The notes beneath the pieces were generated by a model, which was given only the letters and a program-made list of their open reading frames with translations, had not been told where the DNA came from and made no database searches. Shown piece after piece: positions 54,688-63,668 of a stretch of 64,000 bases of DNA (positions are counted from its first letter, which is position 1; every line of letters begins with the position of its first letter). Origin of the DNA: Bacteroidales bacterium (GTDB taxonomy: Bacteria > Bacteroidota > Bacteroidia > Bacteroidales > F082); NCBI GenBank assembly GCA_017428285.1, contig JAFRRE010000176.1:21326-85325 (forward strand), in the 5' to 3' direction. The translations under genes and the position numbers were made by a program.

Positions 54688-56066
54688 CTAAACGATACTA
54701 TTCCTTAAGATTTGAACGAAACGACGCCTTGCATCACGCGGGTGAGCAGTTGCTAAATGCCGACAACCTGCTACACATCGGACAAACCCAAGCGTGCGAG
54801 GTCAAGCTGAGCAACGACAGCCAATTCGAGGATGCTGAATTGGCCGTCATCGAAAAAAGATCTGATGAAAAAGGCTGGAAACTCATCAGTGTATCACCCT
54901 ACAAAGAACACGAGGTGCGCGTCAACGGCACACCTGTCAACCACGTACATTTTCTCAACGACGGCGACCGCATCGCTTTCGAGGGTCAACGACAGGAACT
55001 GCTGTTCAACATCCACGAGGATGAGCAATACAGCTCAAACAAGATTGTCGCCGTAGGCAAAGATGTCTCGCGTATGCTCAGTATCTGGATGACCATAATC
55101 ACGCTATCGCTCTTGAGCATCGGAGCCTACCTCCTCTACTCGCGCCCCGTCACCTCGGGCATGATAGCCGAGGCCAAGGTATCTGTGTTCAAGATCAAGG
55201 TGGACTCGGTGTCGCTGAGGGTCACCCGTGGCGACAGCACCTTTACCAAAAGCAAGGTGGAGGTCGACAACGTGTTTGGCACCGCCTTCCTCAGCAACGA
55301 CCGCCAGCTGGTCACCGCACGCCACTGCATCGAGCCTTGGCTCAATATCGCCGACGATATTGAACTCGACACCATGTCCGTGGGCACGCCCAAATACGTT
55401 AAGATGGCTTTGGAAGCCGTCACGAACAACGTCATCGCCGATTACATGGGCGACAACGCGCGTTGGGAAGTGGTCAGCCACTGCTCGCTGAGGAAACCCG
55501 AACAGGGCGACTCCGTAGTGCTCACCGTCAAGTCGACCGACTTCATCTTCGACGACTCGCGTGACGAGATTATCGAATGCGGTGACTTCGAGCACCAATA
55601 CTTCTGGCGCAGCATCACCGTGCGTCCGCGTCGCATCGACATGATGCTGGGCGACATTGCCTACTTGCCATGCAACGACCTCCTCACAAGTTACAAAGGC
55701 ACCATCAGGCTGGCCACAAGGAAAGAGATGAAGGAGATCTGCCAAAAGCCCAACCAACCCATCGCCATCCTCGGACGCACCACCACCGACACCGGCAATA
55801 AGCAGATACAGTCGCCCGACGCCAAGCTGAGCGGCACCCTCGAAGATGAGAGCTTCGATGATGAAGGCTTCCCCAACGTAGTGATTGCCCAAAAAGGCTC
55901 CATCGAGCCTGGCTTCTCGGGCGGTCCCATCATAGCGCGTGTTGGTTTGTGGGGATGGAGGGTCATCGGCGTGGTCTCCGTCAAAGACTCGCACGACAAA
56001 GACCGCTTCTACTCCGTCCCCATCACCGAAATCGAACGCATGAAAGCAACACAAAACCAAGAATGA
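54684..56066 (+). CDS. FHA-like domain-TM-trypsin-like serine protease
   Basis: 460 aa. N-terminal ~115 residues look like an FHA or FHA-like fold (LLHIGQTQACEVKLSND, EVRVNGTPVNHVHFLNDGDR). One membrane helix 132-152. The C-terminal trypsin-like domain has VTARHCI (H214), LGDIAYL (D324) and PGFSGGPI (S412), so the catalytic triad looks complete; the protease would be periplasmic. FHA domains bind phosphothreonine, so a kinase input is likely; a kinase fragment is encoded one base downstream. Confidence 0.83.
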   Translation: MTKRYYSLRFERNDALHHAGEQLLNADNLLHIGQTQACEVKLSNDSQFEDAELAVIEKRSDEKGWKLISVSPYKEHEVRVNGTPVNHVHFLNDGDRIAFEGQRQELLFNIHEDEQYSSNKIVAVGKDVSRMLSIWMTIITLSLLSIGAYLLYSRPVTSGMIAEAKVSVFKIKVDSVSLRVTRGDSTFTKSKVEVDNVFGTAFLSNDRQLVTARHCIEPWLNIADDIELDTMSVGTPKYVKMALEAVTNNVIADYMGDNARWEVVSHCSLRKPEQGDSVVLTVKSTDFIFDDSRDEIIECGDFEHQYFWRSITVRPRRIDMMLGDIAYLPCNDLLTSYKGTIRLATRKEMKEICQKPNQPIAILGRTTTDTGNKQIQSPDAKLSGTLEDESFDDEGFPNVVIAQKGSIEPGFSGGPIIARVGLWGWRVIGVVSVKDSHDKDRFYSVPITEIERMKATQNQE

Positions 56067-56067
56067 C

Positions 56068-56637
56068 ATGAGTGAAAAAATCCCTGTTTCCGAACTGGCC
56101 GGCCACTGCAATGAGGCAACGGCATGGAGAATTCTCGAAGAAGTGAGCCGTCATCTTATGGAAGGCAAGCAACGCATCGTCAACCCTTCCATCATCGACA
56201 TTGGTGAGAATGGACATTTTGCCTTAGAGGCCACTCAAGAGCAACAATCCGGTTTCGACCCTCACGAAGTCGAGGCCAACTCCCGCACCGAGGCTAGTAC
56301 AGTGTGGTCCTTAGGCGCCACTCTGTTTTACATTGTCATGGGACGTTGTGTGATGAACGGCAAGGGCGGAGAAGGACAAAGCGAAACCTCAAAACTACCC
56401 TTCATACGCAGCGAATGGCCCGAGATGAGCGAACTTGTCCAACAATGCCTCCAATTTGAACCTGCAAACCGTCCCACGCTGCAAGAAATCCACGACAAAG
56501 CCTTGCAAAATCTCAAACGTTGCCACAATGACATTCGGCGCGGACCTAAAATAAAAAGCACTTCCTCAATGCCTAACGAATTGGAAACCATAGACAAAGA
56601 CCTATTCTTTTGGCCAGAGCGTATGCATAAAAGTTAA
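56068..56637 (+). CDS. Kinase C-lobe-like pseudokinase fragment
   Basis: 189 aa. Only the back half of a protein kinase is visible: IVNPSIIDIGENGHFAL takes the place of the catalytic loop region (no HRD, no DFG), EASTVWSLGATLFYIVMG matches the DxWSLGxxLYxLxxG helix F motif, and LVQQCLQFEPANRPTLQEI matches the C-terminal NRPT motif. No glycine loop or ATP lysine exists, so it cannot be catalytic as it stands. A binding partner for the FHA-trypsin protein is inferred from the coupling (one base apart). Confidence 0.7.
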   Translation: MSEKIPVSELAGHCNEATAWRILEEVSRHLMEGKQRIVNPSIIDIGENGHFALEATQEQQSGFDPHEVEANSRTEASTVWSLGATLFYIVMGRCVMNGKGGEGQSETSKLPFIRSEWPEMSELVQQCLQFEPANRPTLQEIHDKALQNLKRCHNDIRRGPKIKSTSSMPNELETIDKDLFFWPERMHKS

Positions 56638-56676
56638 AAAACATATAATAAATGCAAATTGTTTGATAAAAAGCAT

Positions 56677-56684
56677 TATATTTG
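56677..56684 (+). promoter_or_regulatory. -7 element TATATTTG within the island
   Basis: Matches TAnnTTTG in the 145-base gap before 56783, giving a leader of about 90 bases. It marks a second transcription unit in the island. Confidence 0.55.
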
Positions 56685-56782
56685 CCCGTGCAAAACCCTA
56701 TGCAAAACAACATGAATTAACTACGTTTTGACCCAAGCAAAAAAACAAACATTATCTAAACCATTCAAAACGAAACATAACG

Positions 56783-57409
56783 ATGAAAAAACTTTTATTT
56801 TTAATGTTGGTCAATTTGGTTCTCATTGGCCAGACCTTTGCCCAAAAAGCAACCGATCAGGAATTGCAACACTTGATGAGTGTGGTTTCCACATTGCGAC
56901 AGTCTGACGAAGACAGCTGGAACAAAGCCCTTGCCTCTTTCAAGAACGACCCTCTGTTGACCATCATGGATGAAGCCGTCAGACACGAAAACGAATGTTG
57001 GTTGGTCGGCAAAAAGCAATTCAAGCTCAACGCCATCCTCACCCAATGCGATAACTATGACAAGAAAAGAGTGAGCGGAGACTTTCTGAACGGCAACGAC
57101 CCTAATTTCAACTATTCGCTGACCGAGCGCGGCATAAAAAAGAATTCCACTGTCACCTACGAACTCAGCTACCGCGAGGGGCGGCAGACCTTTGTCGTGA
57201 TGCCCTTTGAAAAGAATGCCAAAATAAAGGTGGAAACCTCTCTGAATGGCAAAGCAGTAGGAGAATCCACCACAGATGATGATGGCAACATCATTTTGAG
57301 CATCGACGCCAAAGTGAATAAAAGCGACAAGCTCATACTCAAAATCACCAACAGCAGCACTAACGACATGCCCGTGGTGATCATCAACCACAACACAAGG
57401 AAAAACTAA
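56783..57409 (+). CDS. Secreted small beta-sandwich protein
   Basis: 208 aa. Signal peptide LFLMLVNLVLIGQTFA, a helical N-terminal half and a beta-rich C-terminal half (TYELSYREGRQTFVVM, LNGKAVGESTTDDDG, KLILKITNSSTND). The C-terminal half resembles the 63018 product and, more loosely, a PPC-type beta-sandwich. Function unknown. Confidence 0.7.
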   Translation: MKKLLFLMLVNLVLIGQTFAQKATDQELQHLMSVVSTLRQSDEDSWNKALASFKNDPLLTIMDEAVRHENECWLVGKKQFKLNAILTQCDNYDKKRVSGDFLNGNDPNFNYSLTERGIKKNSTVTYELSYREGRQTFVVMPFEKNAKIKVETSLNGKAVGESTTDDDGNIILSIDAKVNKSDKLILKITNSSTNDMPVVIINHNTRKN

Positions 57410-57460
57410 CACCTTTTTATAATCAATCAAATCATTAATCATTAATTAAAACCACAAGTT

Positions 57461-58147
57461 ATGTTTAAAAAGTTACTCTTAGGAGCAGTTTTGCTCATCA
57501 GCGTAAATGCATTTGCGCAATCAAAACCTGAAGCCGGTGCATCAAAAGAAACCTCAAGAAAAGCTGAACAGCTTAATCTTGCCGGAAATCTGGTGAATTA
57601 TGGCTACGAGAAGCAAGACGCACTTGCTCTCATCCAAGCCATCAAAATCTACCAAGACCTGAATGTCATCGAAGCCACCGATGGACAAAAACCCATTGAA
57701 AAAGTTGAAGAAGGTGACAACCGTGGAGCAGGAACCGTCGTTAAAGACGACCAACCCGTTCGCAACGAGAAACAACTGTTGGAAGATGCCGCCAAGTTCG
57801 CCAAAGACAACAAGAACCTGCTCGCCTTGGTTGATGAATGCAGAAATGGCAAGCGTAGCCCTGTAGATGGCATCATCGACAGATTCTTCCGCATCCCTTC
57901 ACGTGGCACCCATGACTGGACGGTCAGACTCCAGGCCTATGAGACCACTGTTATCGCCATCAGCGGTGACGGCACCACCGACCTTGACCTTTACGTCTAT
58001 GACCAATACGGAAATCTCATCGTGTCCGACGTATCTTACGGCGACCAATGCTATGTTGCCTTGGATGTTTACATCACCAGCAACTTCCTCGTTAGAGTGG
58101 TCAACCGCGGTTATGTCTATAACGACTACGAAATCCTTATTTTCTAA
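57461..58147 (+). CDS. Secreted protein with PPC-like C-terminal domain
   Basis: 228 aa. Signal peptide VLLISVNAFA, a helical first half, and a C-terminal pre-peptidase-C-like beta-sandwich (DWTVRLQAYETTVIAISGDG, TDLDLYVYDQYGNLI, NFLVRVVNRGYVYNDYEI). PPC domains are binding or chaperone-like modules of secreted proteins. It lies 51 bases after the previous gene and ends at a strong terminator. Confidence 0.78.
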   Translation: MFKKLLLGAVLLISVNAFAQSKPEAGASKETSRKAEQLNLAGNLVNYGYEKQDALALIQAIKIYQDLNVIEATDGQKPIEKVEEGDNRGAGTVVKDDQPVRNEKQLLEDAAKFAKDNKNLLALVDECRNGKRSPVDGIIDRFFRIPSRGTHDWTVRLQAYETTVIAISGDGTTDLDLYVYDQYGNLIVSDVSYGDQCYVALDVYITSNFLVRVVNRGYVYNDYEILIF

Positions 58148-58160
58148 AGCAACCCCACAA

Positions 58161-58194
58161 AGGCAGGCTGACAATACCGGCCTGCCTTTTTTTT
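58161..58194 (+). terminator. Rho-independent terminator
   Basis: Arms aggcaggc (58161-58168) and gcctgcct (58180-58187) followed by a run of T, 14 bases after the 57461 stop. Confidence 0.85.
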
Positions 58195-58248
58195 CTTTTT
58201 TTATACCAGCCTTCATATTCCTCCACAACATAACATGCCTCAATCATT

Positions 58249-60450
58249 ATGAAAAAAAATCTCTGTCTTTCCATGGGATTGCTCATAGCGGTCTCAACAT
58301 TTGGCCAAAATCTCAAAACATTCTCATCCCGTGTCGACGCCCTCTTCGATGAAGGCTGCCGCTACTATGCTGAGATTGGCAACAAGGTGAAATTGCAGCA
58401 AGTCATCGACAGCATGCAAGCCACTATGAACTTAGGTATTAATGGGCGAGTTCTTGACCAAAAAACTGAGGACAGCCTGCTCCTTGGAGTTAAGATGTTT
58501 AAACTTATGGGTGATTACCATTACCTCAACTCCGATGAGGACAGCCGATCCTATGCCCAAGCGGAAAATTATTTCAGACAAGCCTTGGCATTCACCCAAG
58601 ACGAAGCCAATGCTCAGAGGCATGACATATTCTATTTTCAATTCCTTCTGCACGAAGAGTTGGGGCAACTTTACTATAAACAAAAACGTTATGAAGAAGC
58701 CTACAACGAAATGAAAGCCGCTCAGGAGCGTTCCTCTTACCTTTCGGACAACGATCTCCTCGATTTCATCTCCCAATTGGCCATATGCGAAGCCAGGATT
58801 GGAGGCTACAAAGGAGCTCTTGACAACATCGACTTTGTCATCAGCCAATATCAAGGTACAAATACCGAACGCTATGGTGAAGCCCTTCGTAAGAAAGCCA
58901 AAATCCTGATGTTGCAGCAGGAACATAATGGCACGGGAATGGTTTCCCCTACCGATGAGGCCTTGAAGTGTTATCAAGCCTATTTTGACTTGAAAAAAGA
59001 AGATGCCCAAAAGCGTTTCAAGGATATGGGATCCGATGACCGTGAGGCCTATTGGATGCGCATCCGCCCCTTTGTCGTCGACTGCTACCGTTTAGAAGAC
59101 AAAGCTCCTGATTTCCTCTATGATGTCACCTTGTTTAGCAAAGCCCTTTTGCTTGAATATGCGCAAAAAGGCGAGCCCAACTTCTGCACTTGGAAAAAAG
59201 TCCAAAAGAAACTGAAAAAAGGTGAATGTGCCATAGAATTCATTCAATACGAAAAACAAGACAAAACCCTGCTTGGAGCCTTGGTGCTCAAGAAAAAACA
59301 GTCGCCAGTCTTCATCCGCATCGGGACAACAGAAACAATTGGCAAACAAAGACTTATGTTCGGAGGCACCATCTCCGATGTCCTTAACTCTGATGACCCA
59401 ATAATCAAAAACGAAATCTATAAAGACTCAACCGCTTTTGACCAGATTTGGACACCTGCGCTGCTTCGTGCCATTGGAAATGACACCCAAAAGGTCTATT
59501 TTGCCGCCGACGGCATTTTCCATCAACTGGCCATCGAATATATGCTGCCCAAGCAAGCTACGCTGAAATCATCTAACCTTCACCGCCTGACTAGCACCCG
59601 TCAGCTGTTGACAAAGTCTTCCATCAAACGCAACAGCAAAATACTCACCATTGGAGGCGTCAATTTCTTCAAGGCCTCTTCTTCTACTGCCGACAATGGC
59701 CCAACCCGTTACCACAATGACGAACAAGCCTATCAATACCTGAAGTCAATGAGGATGGTATTGTGGCCCAACTTGCCGGGCACAGAAGAGGAAATTGCCG
59801 AAATCAACAATCTATACCGTAAAAACCAAGTCACATCGCTGAGCGACACCACTGCGACAGAGTCCAATTTCTCACGCTTGGCAAGCCAATATTCCATTAT
59901 TCACTTGGCCACTCATGGAGCTTTCGGAGGCGTAACGCCACAAGGCACCGACCTCATCCCCGCAAGCTATGACGAATCGCTCTCCCAAAACGTTTTGGCT
60001 TTCGCCGGCATTAACTCGAATCTGAGATCTTTCGACTTTGATGTCTCGCAGTGTGACGGCATATTGTCGGCACGAGAGATCTCTCAACTGGACCTCTCAG
60101 GTGTCGATCTCATCGTACTCTCAGCTTGTCAGTCAGGCTTGGGCTTCTTGACCGAAGACGGCATCTATGGACTGCAACGCGGCCTAAAGAATGCAGGTGC
60201 CAAATGCTTGATTGTCAGCCTTTGGAGCGTTGATGATGATGCCACCTCCTTGTTGATGCAGTCGTTCTACCAGCATTTACAGTCGGAAGATGTACACACC
60301 GCCTTTATGCATGCCCGCGAAGATCTTATCGCCACCCGACAAGACCAGGAGAACAAATTCGACCGCGTGAAACTGAGAAACACCAAAACCACTAGAGACC
60401 TCAGCTTGCCGCAATTCAGTAATGCCTTTATTCTTATTGATGCCAATTGA
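58249..60450 (+). CDS. Exported TPR-CHAT caspase-like peptidase
   Basis: 733 aa. Signal-like N-terminus LCLSMGLLIAVSTFG, helical TPR-like region (about 60-300), and a CHAT domain (about 380-733) with the caspase-type dyad: IIHLATHGAFGG (His556) and VLSACQSGLGFL (Cys627), then GAKCLIVSLWSVDD. CHAT peptidases are activated by TPR-mediated sensing and cleave partner proteins in conflict systems. Export of a CHAT peptidase to the periplasm is unusual; cleavage of the secreted or membrane neighbours is an inference. Confidence 0.87.
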   Translation: MKKNLCLSMGLLIAVSTFGQNLKTFSSRVDALFDEGCRYYAEIGNKVKLQQVIDSMQATMNLGINGRVLDQKTEDSLLLGVKMFKLMGDYHYLNSDEDSRSYAQAENYFRQALAFTQDEANAQRHDIFYFQFLLHEELGQLYYKQKRYEEAYNEMKAAQERSSYLSDNDLLDFISQLAICEARIGGYKGALDNIDFVISQYQGTNTERYGEALRKKAKILMLQQEHNGTGMVSPTDEALKCYQAYFDLKKEDAQKRFKDMGSDDREAYWMRIRPFVVDCYRLEDKAPDFLYDVTLFSKALLLEYAQKGEPNFCTWKKVQKKLKKGECAIEFIQYEKQDKTLLGALVLKKKQSPVFIRIGTTETIGKQRLMFGGTISDVLNSDDPIIKNEIYKDSTAFDQIWTPALLRAIGNDTQKVYFAADGIFHQLAIEYMLPKQATLKSSNLHRLTSTRQLLTKSSIKRNSKILTIGGVNFFKASSSTADNGPTRYHNDEQAYQYLKSMRMVLWPNLPGTEEEIAEINNLYRKNQVTSLSDTTATESNFSRLASQYSIIHLATHGAFGGVTPQGTDLIPASYDESLSQNVLAFAGINSNLRSFDFDVSQCDGILSAREISQLDLSGVDLIVLSACQSGLGFLTEDGIYGLQRGLKNAGAKCLIVSLWSVDDDATSLLMQSFYQHLQSEDVHTAFMHAREDLIATRQDQENKFDRVKLRNTKTTRDLSLPQFSNAFILIDAN

Positions 60451-61625
60451 CAAAACAATTCCAAAAGGTGAAAAAGTACGTATTATCCCTCATTCTAATT
60501 CTTTCGGTTGTTTCCGTCAAAGTACAAGCGCAGACCCAAGATGCCAGTTCTATCCAGTCATCCAATGATGTCGAGGTTATCCCGATGAATTCTCTTAGGC
60601 TTGACATCAACGCCATGAGTCCTGAACAAACCGAAAAAATCAACAGCTTTATTTCTTCGAACAGGGGGAACCGTAGCTTTATGCTTACGATGGGCACCGC
60701 TCTCCTTGGCACGTTAGTATACAATTTCGCTGACATCACAGTCAACGAAATCATGAAGATTGCAGACATTCAAGACAACCATAAAAGAGAATGGCGCAAC
60801 ATGATTTGGAACGAATGTTTCTATGAGGACAGCCTCAGCTACATCAACAGCTTGAGTGATTTCTACTCAGAAGGTTCGTATTTCGGTGCGCTTGACCCTG
60901 ACAATTTGCAGTTCAACGGTTTTACGGTAGAATCCAAAAAAGAGGGGCAGGACGTCCTCAAGTTCTATAGTCATGTTGACACCAGCGAAGAAGGCCTTCG
61001 TGAGATATACAGCCACAGCAAGTTCCGTCTTGTCCTGGATTCCATGTATTTTTATCCTTATCGGTGTCATTTGCCCAATATGTCGGCCAACTATATCTAT
61101 CCCGAAGAAGGCAAGGAATACGACCGCAATACCCGTTTCTCCTTCGATGACCGCAGCGACCTGACCGTCAGCCTCAATTTCGACATCACCTCCTCTTGGT
61201 ACAACGAAGCCATCATCTTGGCCAAGGACGTGGAGCTGGGCTCTTTCAGCGTGCAAATTCCCATCGATGAGGAAAGCCTTGTTGACAGCGCATTTGTCTA
61301 CAAGAAAGACATGGATGGAATGGAGCCGTTAGCCATTGCGGGCGACTGTTTCATCGTACCCCGCTCCTACATGCCACTTCCAGGAGGCACCGCCCATTGG
61401 GGAACGGGTGAGTATAACGTAAGGTTTACCCTTGTCGAGGAATGCGACATTACCGATGAAATGTGGGCAAACTGGAAAAAGGACTACCGTTGTTTGAGAC
61501 GGATGAAAAAAGACAGCAAGGTGAAGGACTACTTCATCAGCCTATACAGGCAAAACGGCAACTCTGTCATGCGCGACCTCCTCGATAGTGCATCAAGAAC
61601 CGCCATTTATGAAACTGGGTTGTGA
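60447..61625 (+). CDS. Exported protein of unknown function
   Basis: 392 aa using TTG 60447, which overlaps the CHAT stop; GTG 60468 is an alternative. Signal peptide YVLSLILILSVVSVKVQA. A hydrophobic segment (MLTMGTALLGTLVYNF, near residue 75) might be membrane-associated. The rest is mixed, with YDRNTRFSFDDRSDLTVSL. No family recognised. Coupling to the CHAT gene suggests a substrate or partner. Confidence 0.65.
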   Translation: MTKQFQKVKKYVLSLILILSVVSVKVQAQTQDASSIQSSNDVEVIPMNSLRLDINAMSPEQTEKINSFISSNRGNRSFMLTMGTALLGTLVYNFADITVNEIMKIADIQDNHKREWRNMIWNECFYEDSLSYINSLSDFYSEGSYFGALDPDNLQFNGFTVESKKEGQDVLKFYSHVDTSEEGLREIYSHSKFRLVLDSMYFYPYRCHLPNMSANYIYPEEGKEYDRNTRFSFDDRSDLTVSLNFDITSSWYNEAIILAKDVELGSFSVQIPIDEESLVDSAFVYKKDMDGMEPLAIAGDCFIVPRSYMPLPGGTAHWGTGEYNVRFTLVEECDITDEMWANWKKDYRCLRRMKKDSKVKDYFISLYRQNGNSVMRDLLDSASRTAIYETGL

Positions 61626-61650
61626 CTAAGAATAAAAACAATGGATTATC

Positions 61651-62997
61651 ATGGCTGAAAAAAAATACGATATTTTTATTAGTTACCGACGCGATGACGG
61701 AGGGCAATACGCACGCATCCTTCAATTAGAGCTGGAAAAGTACAACTACAAGGTATTCCTTGATTACGAAGAATTGACAGATGGTGTTTTCGGAGATGAC
61801 ATCATTAAGGCCATACAATCTGCACCTATCTTCATCATGGTACTCACCCCACTCTATCTCGCCCGTTCGATGGAACCCGACAGCTGGGTAACCAAGGAAA
61901 TCAAAATGGCCATTGAAGGCGGCAAGCACTTCATCCCCGTTGACCCAGACAAAAAATTCAATGGTATTCCCGAGAACACACCTGAGGAAATTGCAGAAAT
62001 TGTGAGAAATCACCAGCACTCCTCTATCGACTTTGGCCAAGCCTTAAAGGCAACGGTTGACTTGATGGTACAAAACCGCATCATTCCTTATGTGCCTTTG
62101 CCCAAACCCAAGCGAAAACGCATAATAATTGCCCTTACCTGCCTATGCGTCTTGGCTCTTGCCGGTGCAGCCTTCTATTTCTTCAGCCAGCGCCAAGTTA
62201 AGACGGAGACCAAAGCGTTGATGGCAGAGATTGAAGGTATCTCGGAAGAAGTTGAAAACACCTTGGGACAACCTATCAACTGGAGTTCCAACTTGAAGCT
62301 AAGCCAACTTCAAGCCCTGAAATCGATTATGGGAAACATGGTGGAAGTGGAAGGCGGCTCATTCATGCAAGGTGCCTCACCTAACGCGGAAGGTGATTAC
62401 GACAGCTTGGTTTGTCTCGAGACAGAGATACCACAAATCCCACAGAAAGTAAAGACCTTCTTCATCTGCCAATACGAGGTGTCGGTAGCCGAGTGGTGCG
62501 GCATCATGGACTTGCCTTACGACAAAGGCAACGCCCTCATGCCCATCGTTAATGTGACGTTTGAAGAATGCGAGACCTTTGCGCAAAAGTTAGCAGACCT
62601 CTGCGGTTTCAACTTCCGTTTGCCCACTGAGGCGGAATGGGAATACGCTGCCCGTGGGGGTCAAGAACCCGACAGTACAGTTTTCGCAGGCAGCGACGTC
62701 CCTGAAGCAGTGGCCTGGTTCGGCAAGAAATCACCACATGTCTGCGATGCGACCCATATAGAACTCGACTGCAACAGCCTTAACCTCTACGACATGAGTG
62801 GCAATGTGTGCGAGTGGTGCGACACACCATTCCGCCCCTACGACCCCGATATCACCATCCCCAATCCTAATGCCAAAGTCATCCGTGGTGGATACTATGG
62901 TTCAGAGCCTTACGAGCTCACCGTCTATCATCGTGATCCCATGCCCTCTGAAGGGAAGTCGGCCAGCGTAGGCCTGCGTTTAGTCATCGGACAATAA
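61651..62997 (+). CDS. TIR-TM-FGE (formylglycine-enzyme-like) protein
   Basis: 448 aa. TIR domain 1-140 (DIFISYRRDDGGQYAR, KVFLDYEELTDGVFGDDI). Where TIR enzymes have the catalytic Glu after the aromatic residue, this one has Gly48, so NAD cleavage is doubtful. Membrane helix 158-178. Exported FGE-sulfatase-type domain from ~225 (MVEVEGGSFMQGA, RLPTEAEWEYAARGG, DMSGNVCEWCDTPF, VIRGGYYGSE). In many conflict proteins FGE-like folds serve as binding modules. Confidence 0.87.
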   Translation: MAEKKYDIFISYRRDDGGQYARILQLELEKYNYKVFLDYEELTDGVFGDDIIKAIQSAPIFIMVLTPLYLARSMEPDSWVTKEIKMAIEGGKHFIPVDPDKKFNGIPENTPEEIAEIVRNHQHSSIDFGQALKATVDLMVQNRIIPYVPLPKPKRKRIIIALTCLCVLALAGAAFYFFSQRQVKTETKALMAEIEGISEEVENTLGQPINWSSNLKLSQLQALKSIMGNMVEVEGGSFMQGASPNAEGDYDSLVCLETEIPQIPQKVKTFFICQYEVSVAEWCGIMDLPYDKGNALMPIVNVTFEECETFAQKLADLCGFNFRLPTEAEWEYAARGGQEPDSTVFAGSDVPEAVAWFGKKSPHVCDATHIELDCNSLNLYDMSGNVCEWCDTPFRPYDPDITIPNPNAKVIRGGYYGSEPYELTVYHRDPMPSEGKSASVGLRLVIGQ

Positions 62998-63017
62998 CAA
63001 CCTTAAACCCATTTATC

Positions 63018-63668
63018 ATGAAAAAAAACTTATTGACCATCACTTTCGTCATGATTCAGGCCTTCTTTGGCCTCACCATGGCGCAAGCCCTATCGCCCAA
63101 GATGCAAACCGTCTTTGATGCCTGCGTGCAGATGCAGACTGCCATCGGTGCAGGCAACACTGCCGTTCTAAGGACAGCCAGTGCCACTCTCAAGGAATGC
63201 AAAGTCAAAGACTTCAGCTCCTTTAAGCCTGTCGATGAGAATCCCTTATCGCTCGATGGTCATTTTGTGTTTGACTATGAGTTTGCAGACAGTCTCATTG
63301 CCGGACGTGAGGTCTACAAGTTTGCCCAGCGATATGCCGACCTCAGCACAGTTAGAGGCATCACCTCAACACCCAACCAGGTTTACACCAAGACTTGTGC
63401 CATCAAGGGCAATTCAAGCGCCAAATATACCTTCTACTCGACTGGTACGCAGGAACTGGCCGTGGTGGCAGAGCCAGACGGCCTCATCACCCTTAAGGTG
63501 CACGACCTCACGCACGATACCTGGTACAACGGCACGAAAAAAGTGAAGAAAGGCCAACCCTCGCGCATTCTCGTCTTCGACCTACCCACTGACAAACGAA
63601 GCAAGTTGGAGGTGGAAGTCATCAACAGGTCTAATAAGGATATTAGTTTTGTGGTGATAAGTAATTAA
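63018..63668 (+). CDS. Secreted small beta-sandwich protein (paralogue of 56783 product)
   Basis: 216 aa. Signal peptide ending LTMAQ. The C-terminal half (KYTFYSTGTQELAVVAEPDG, KLEVEVINRSNKDISFVVI) resembles that of the 56783 product. Last plus-strand gene of the island; its stop overlaps the stop of the antisense CHAT remnant. Confidence 0.7.
   Translation: MKKNLLTITFVMIQAFFGLTMAQALSPKMQTVFDACVQMQTAIGAGNTAVLRTASATLKECKVKDFSSFKPVDENPLSLDGHFVFDYEFADSLIAGREVYKFAQRYADLSTVRGITSTPNQVYTKTCAIKGNSSAKYTFYSTGTQELAVVAEPDGLITLKVHDLTHDTWYNGTKKVKKGQPSRILVFDLPTDKRSKLEVEVINRSNKDISFVVISN

Larger units (their letters stand above)
29450..63668 (+). other. 34-kb plus-strand island of envelope-linked conflict/signalling genes
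   Basis: All intact genes in this stretch are on the plus strand, and most are spaced by fewer than 35 bases or overlap (ATGA/GTGA). Domain types are TIR, SIR2-like, nSTAND1, RyR, TrkA-like, TPR, FHA-like, trypsin, kinase C-lobe, CHAT and FGE. 29450-39950 is visibly more A+T rich than the flanks. Internal breaks with a promoter or terminator occur at 56640-56780 and 58148-58248. No integrase, transposase or att site was seen at either edge. Confidence 0.7.

Noticed and set aside
55104..56111. Antisense open frame of 335 codons over the FHA-trypsin gene
   Set aside because: It mirrors the high-GC third-position bias of the protease gene, which has an intact triad.
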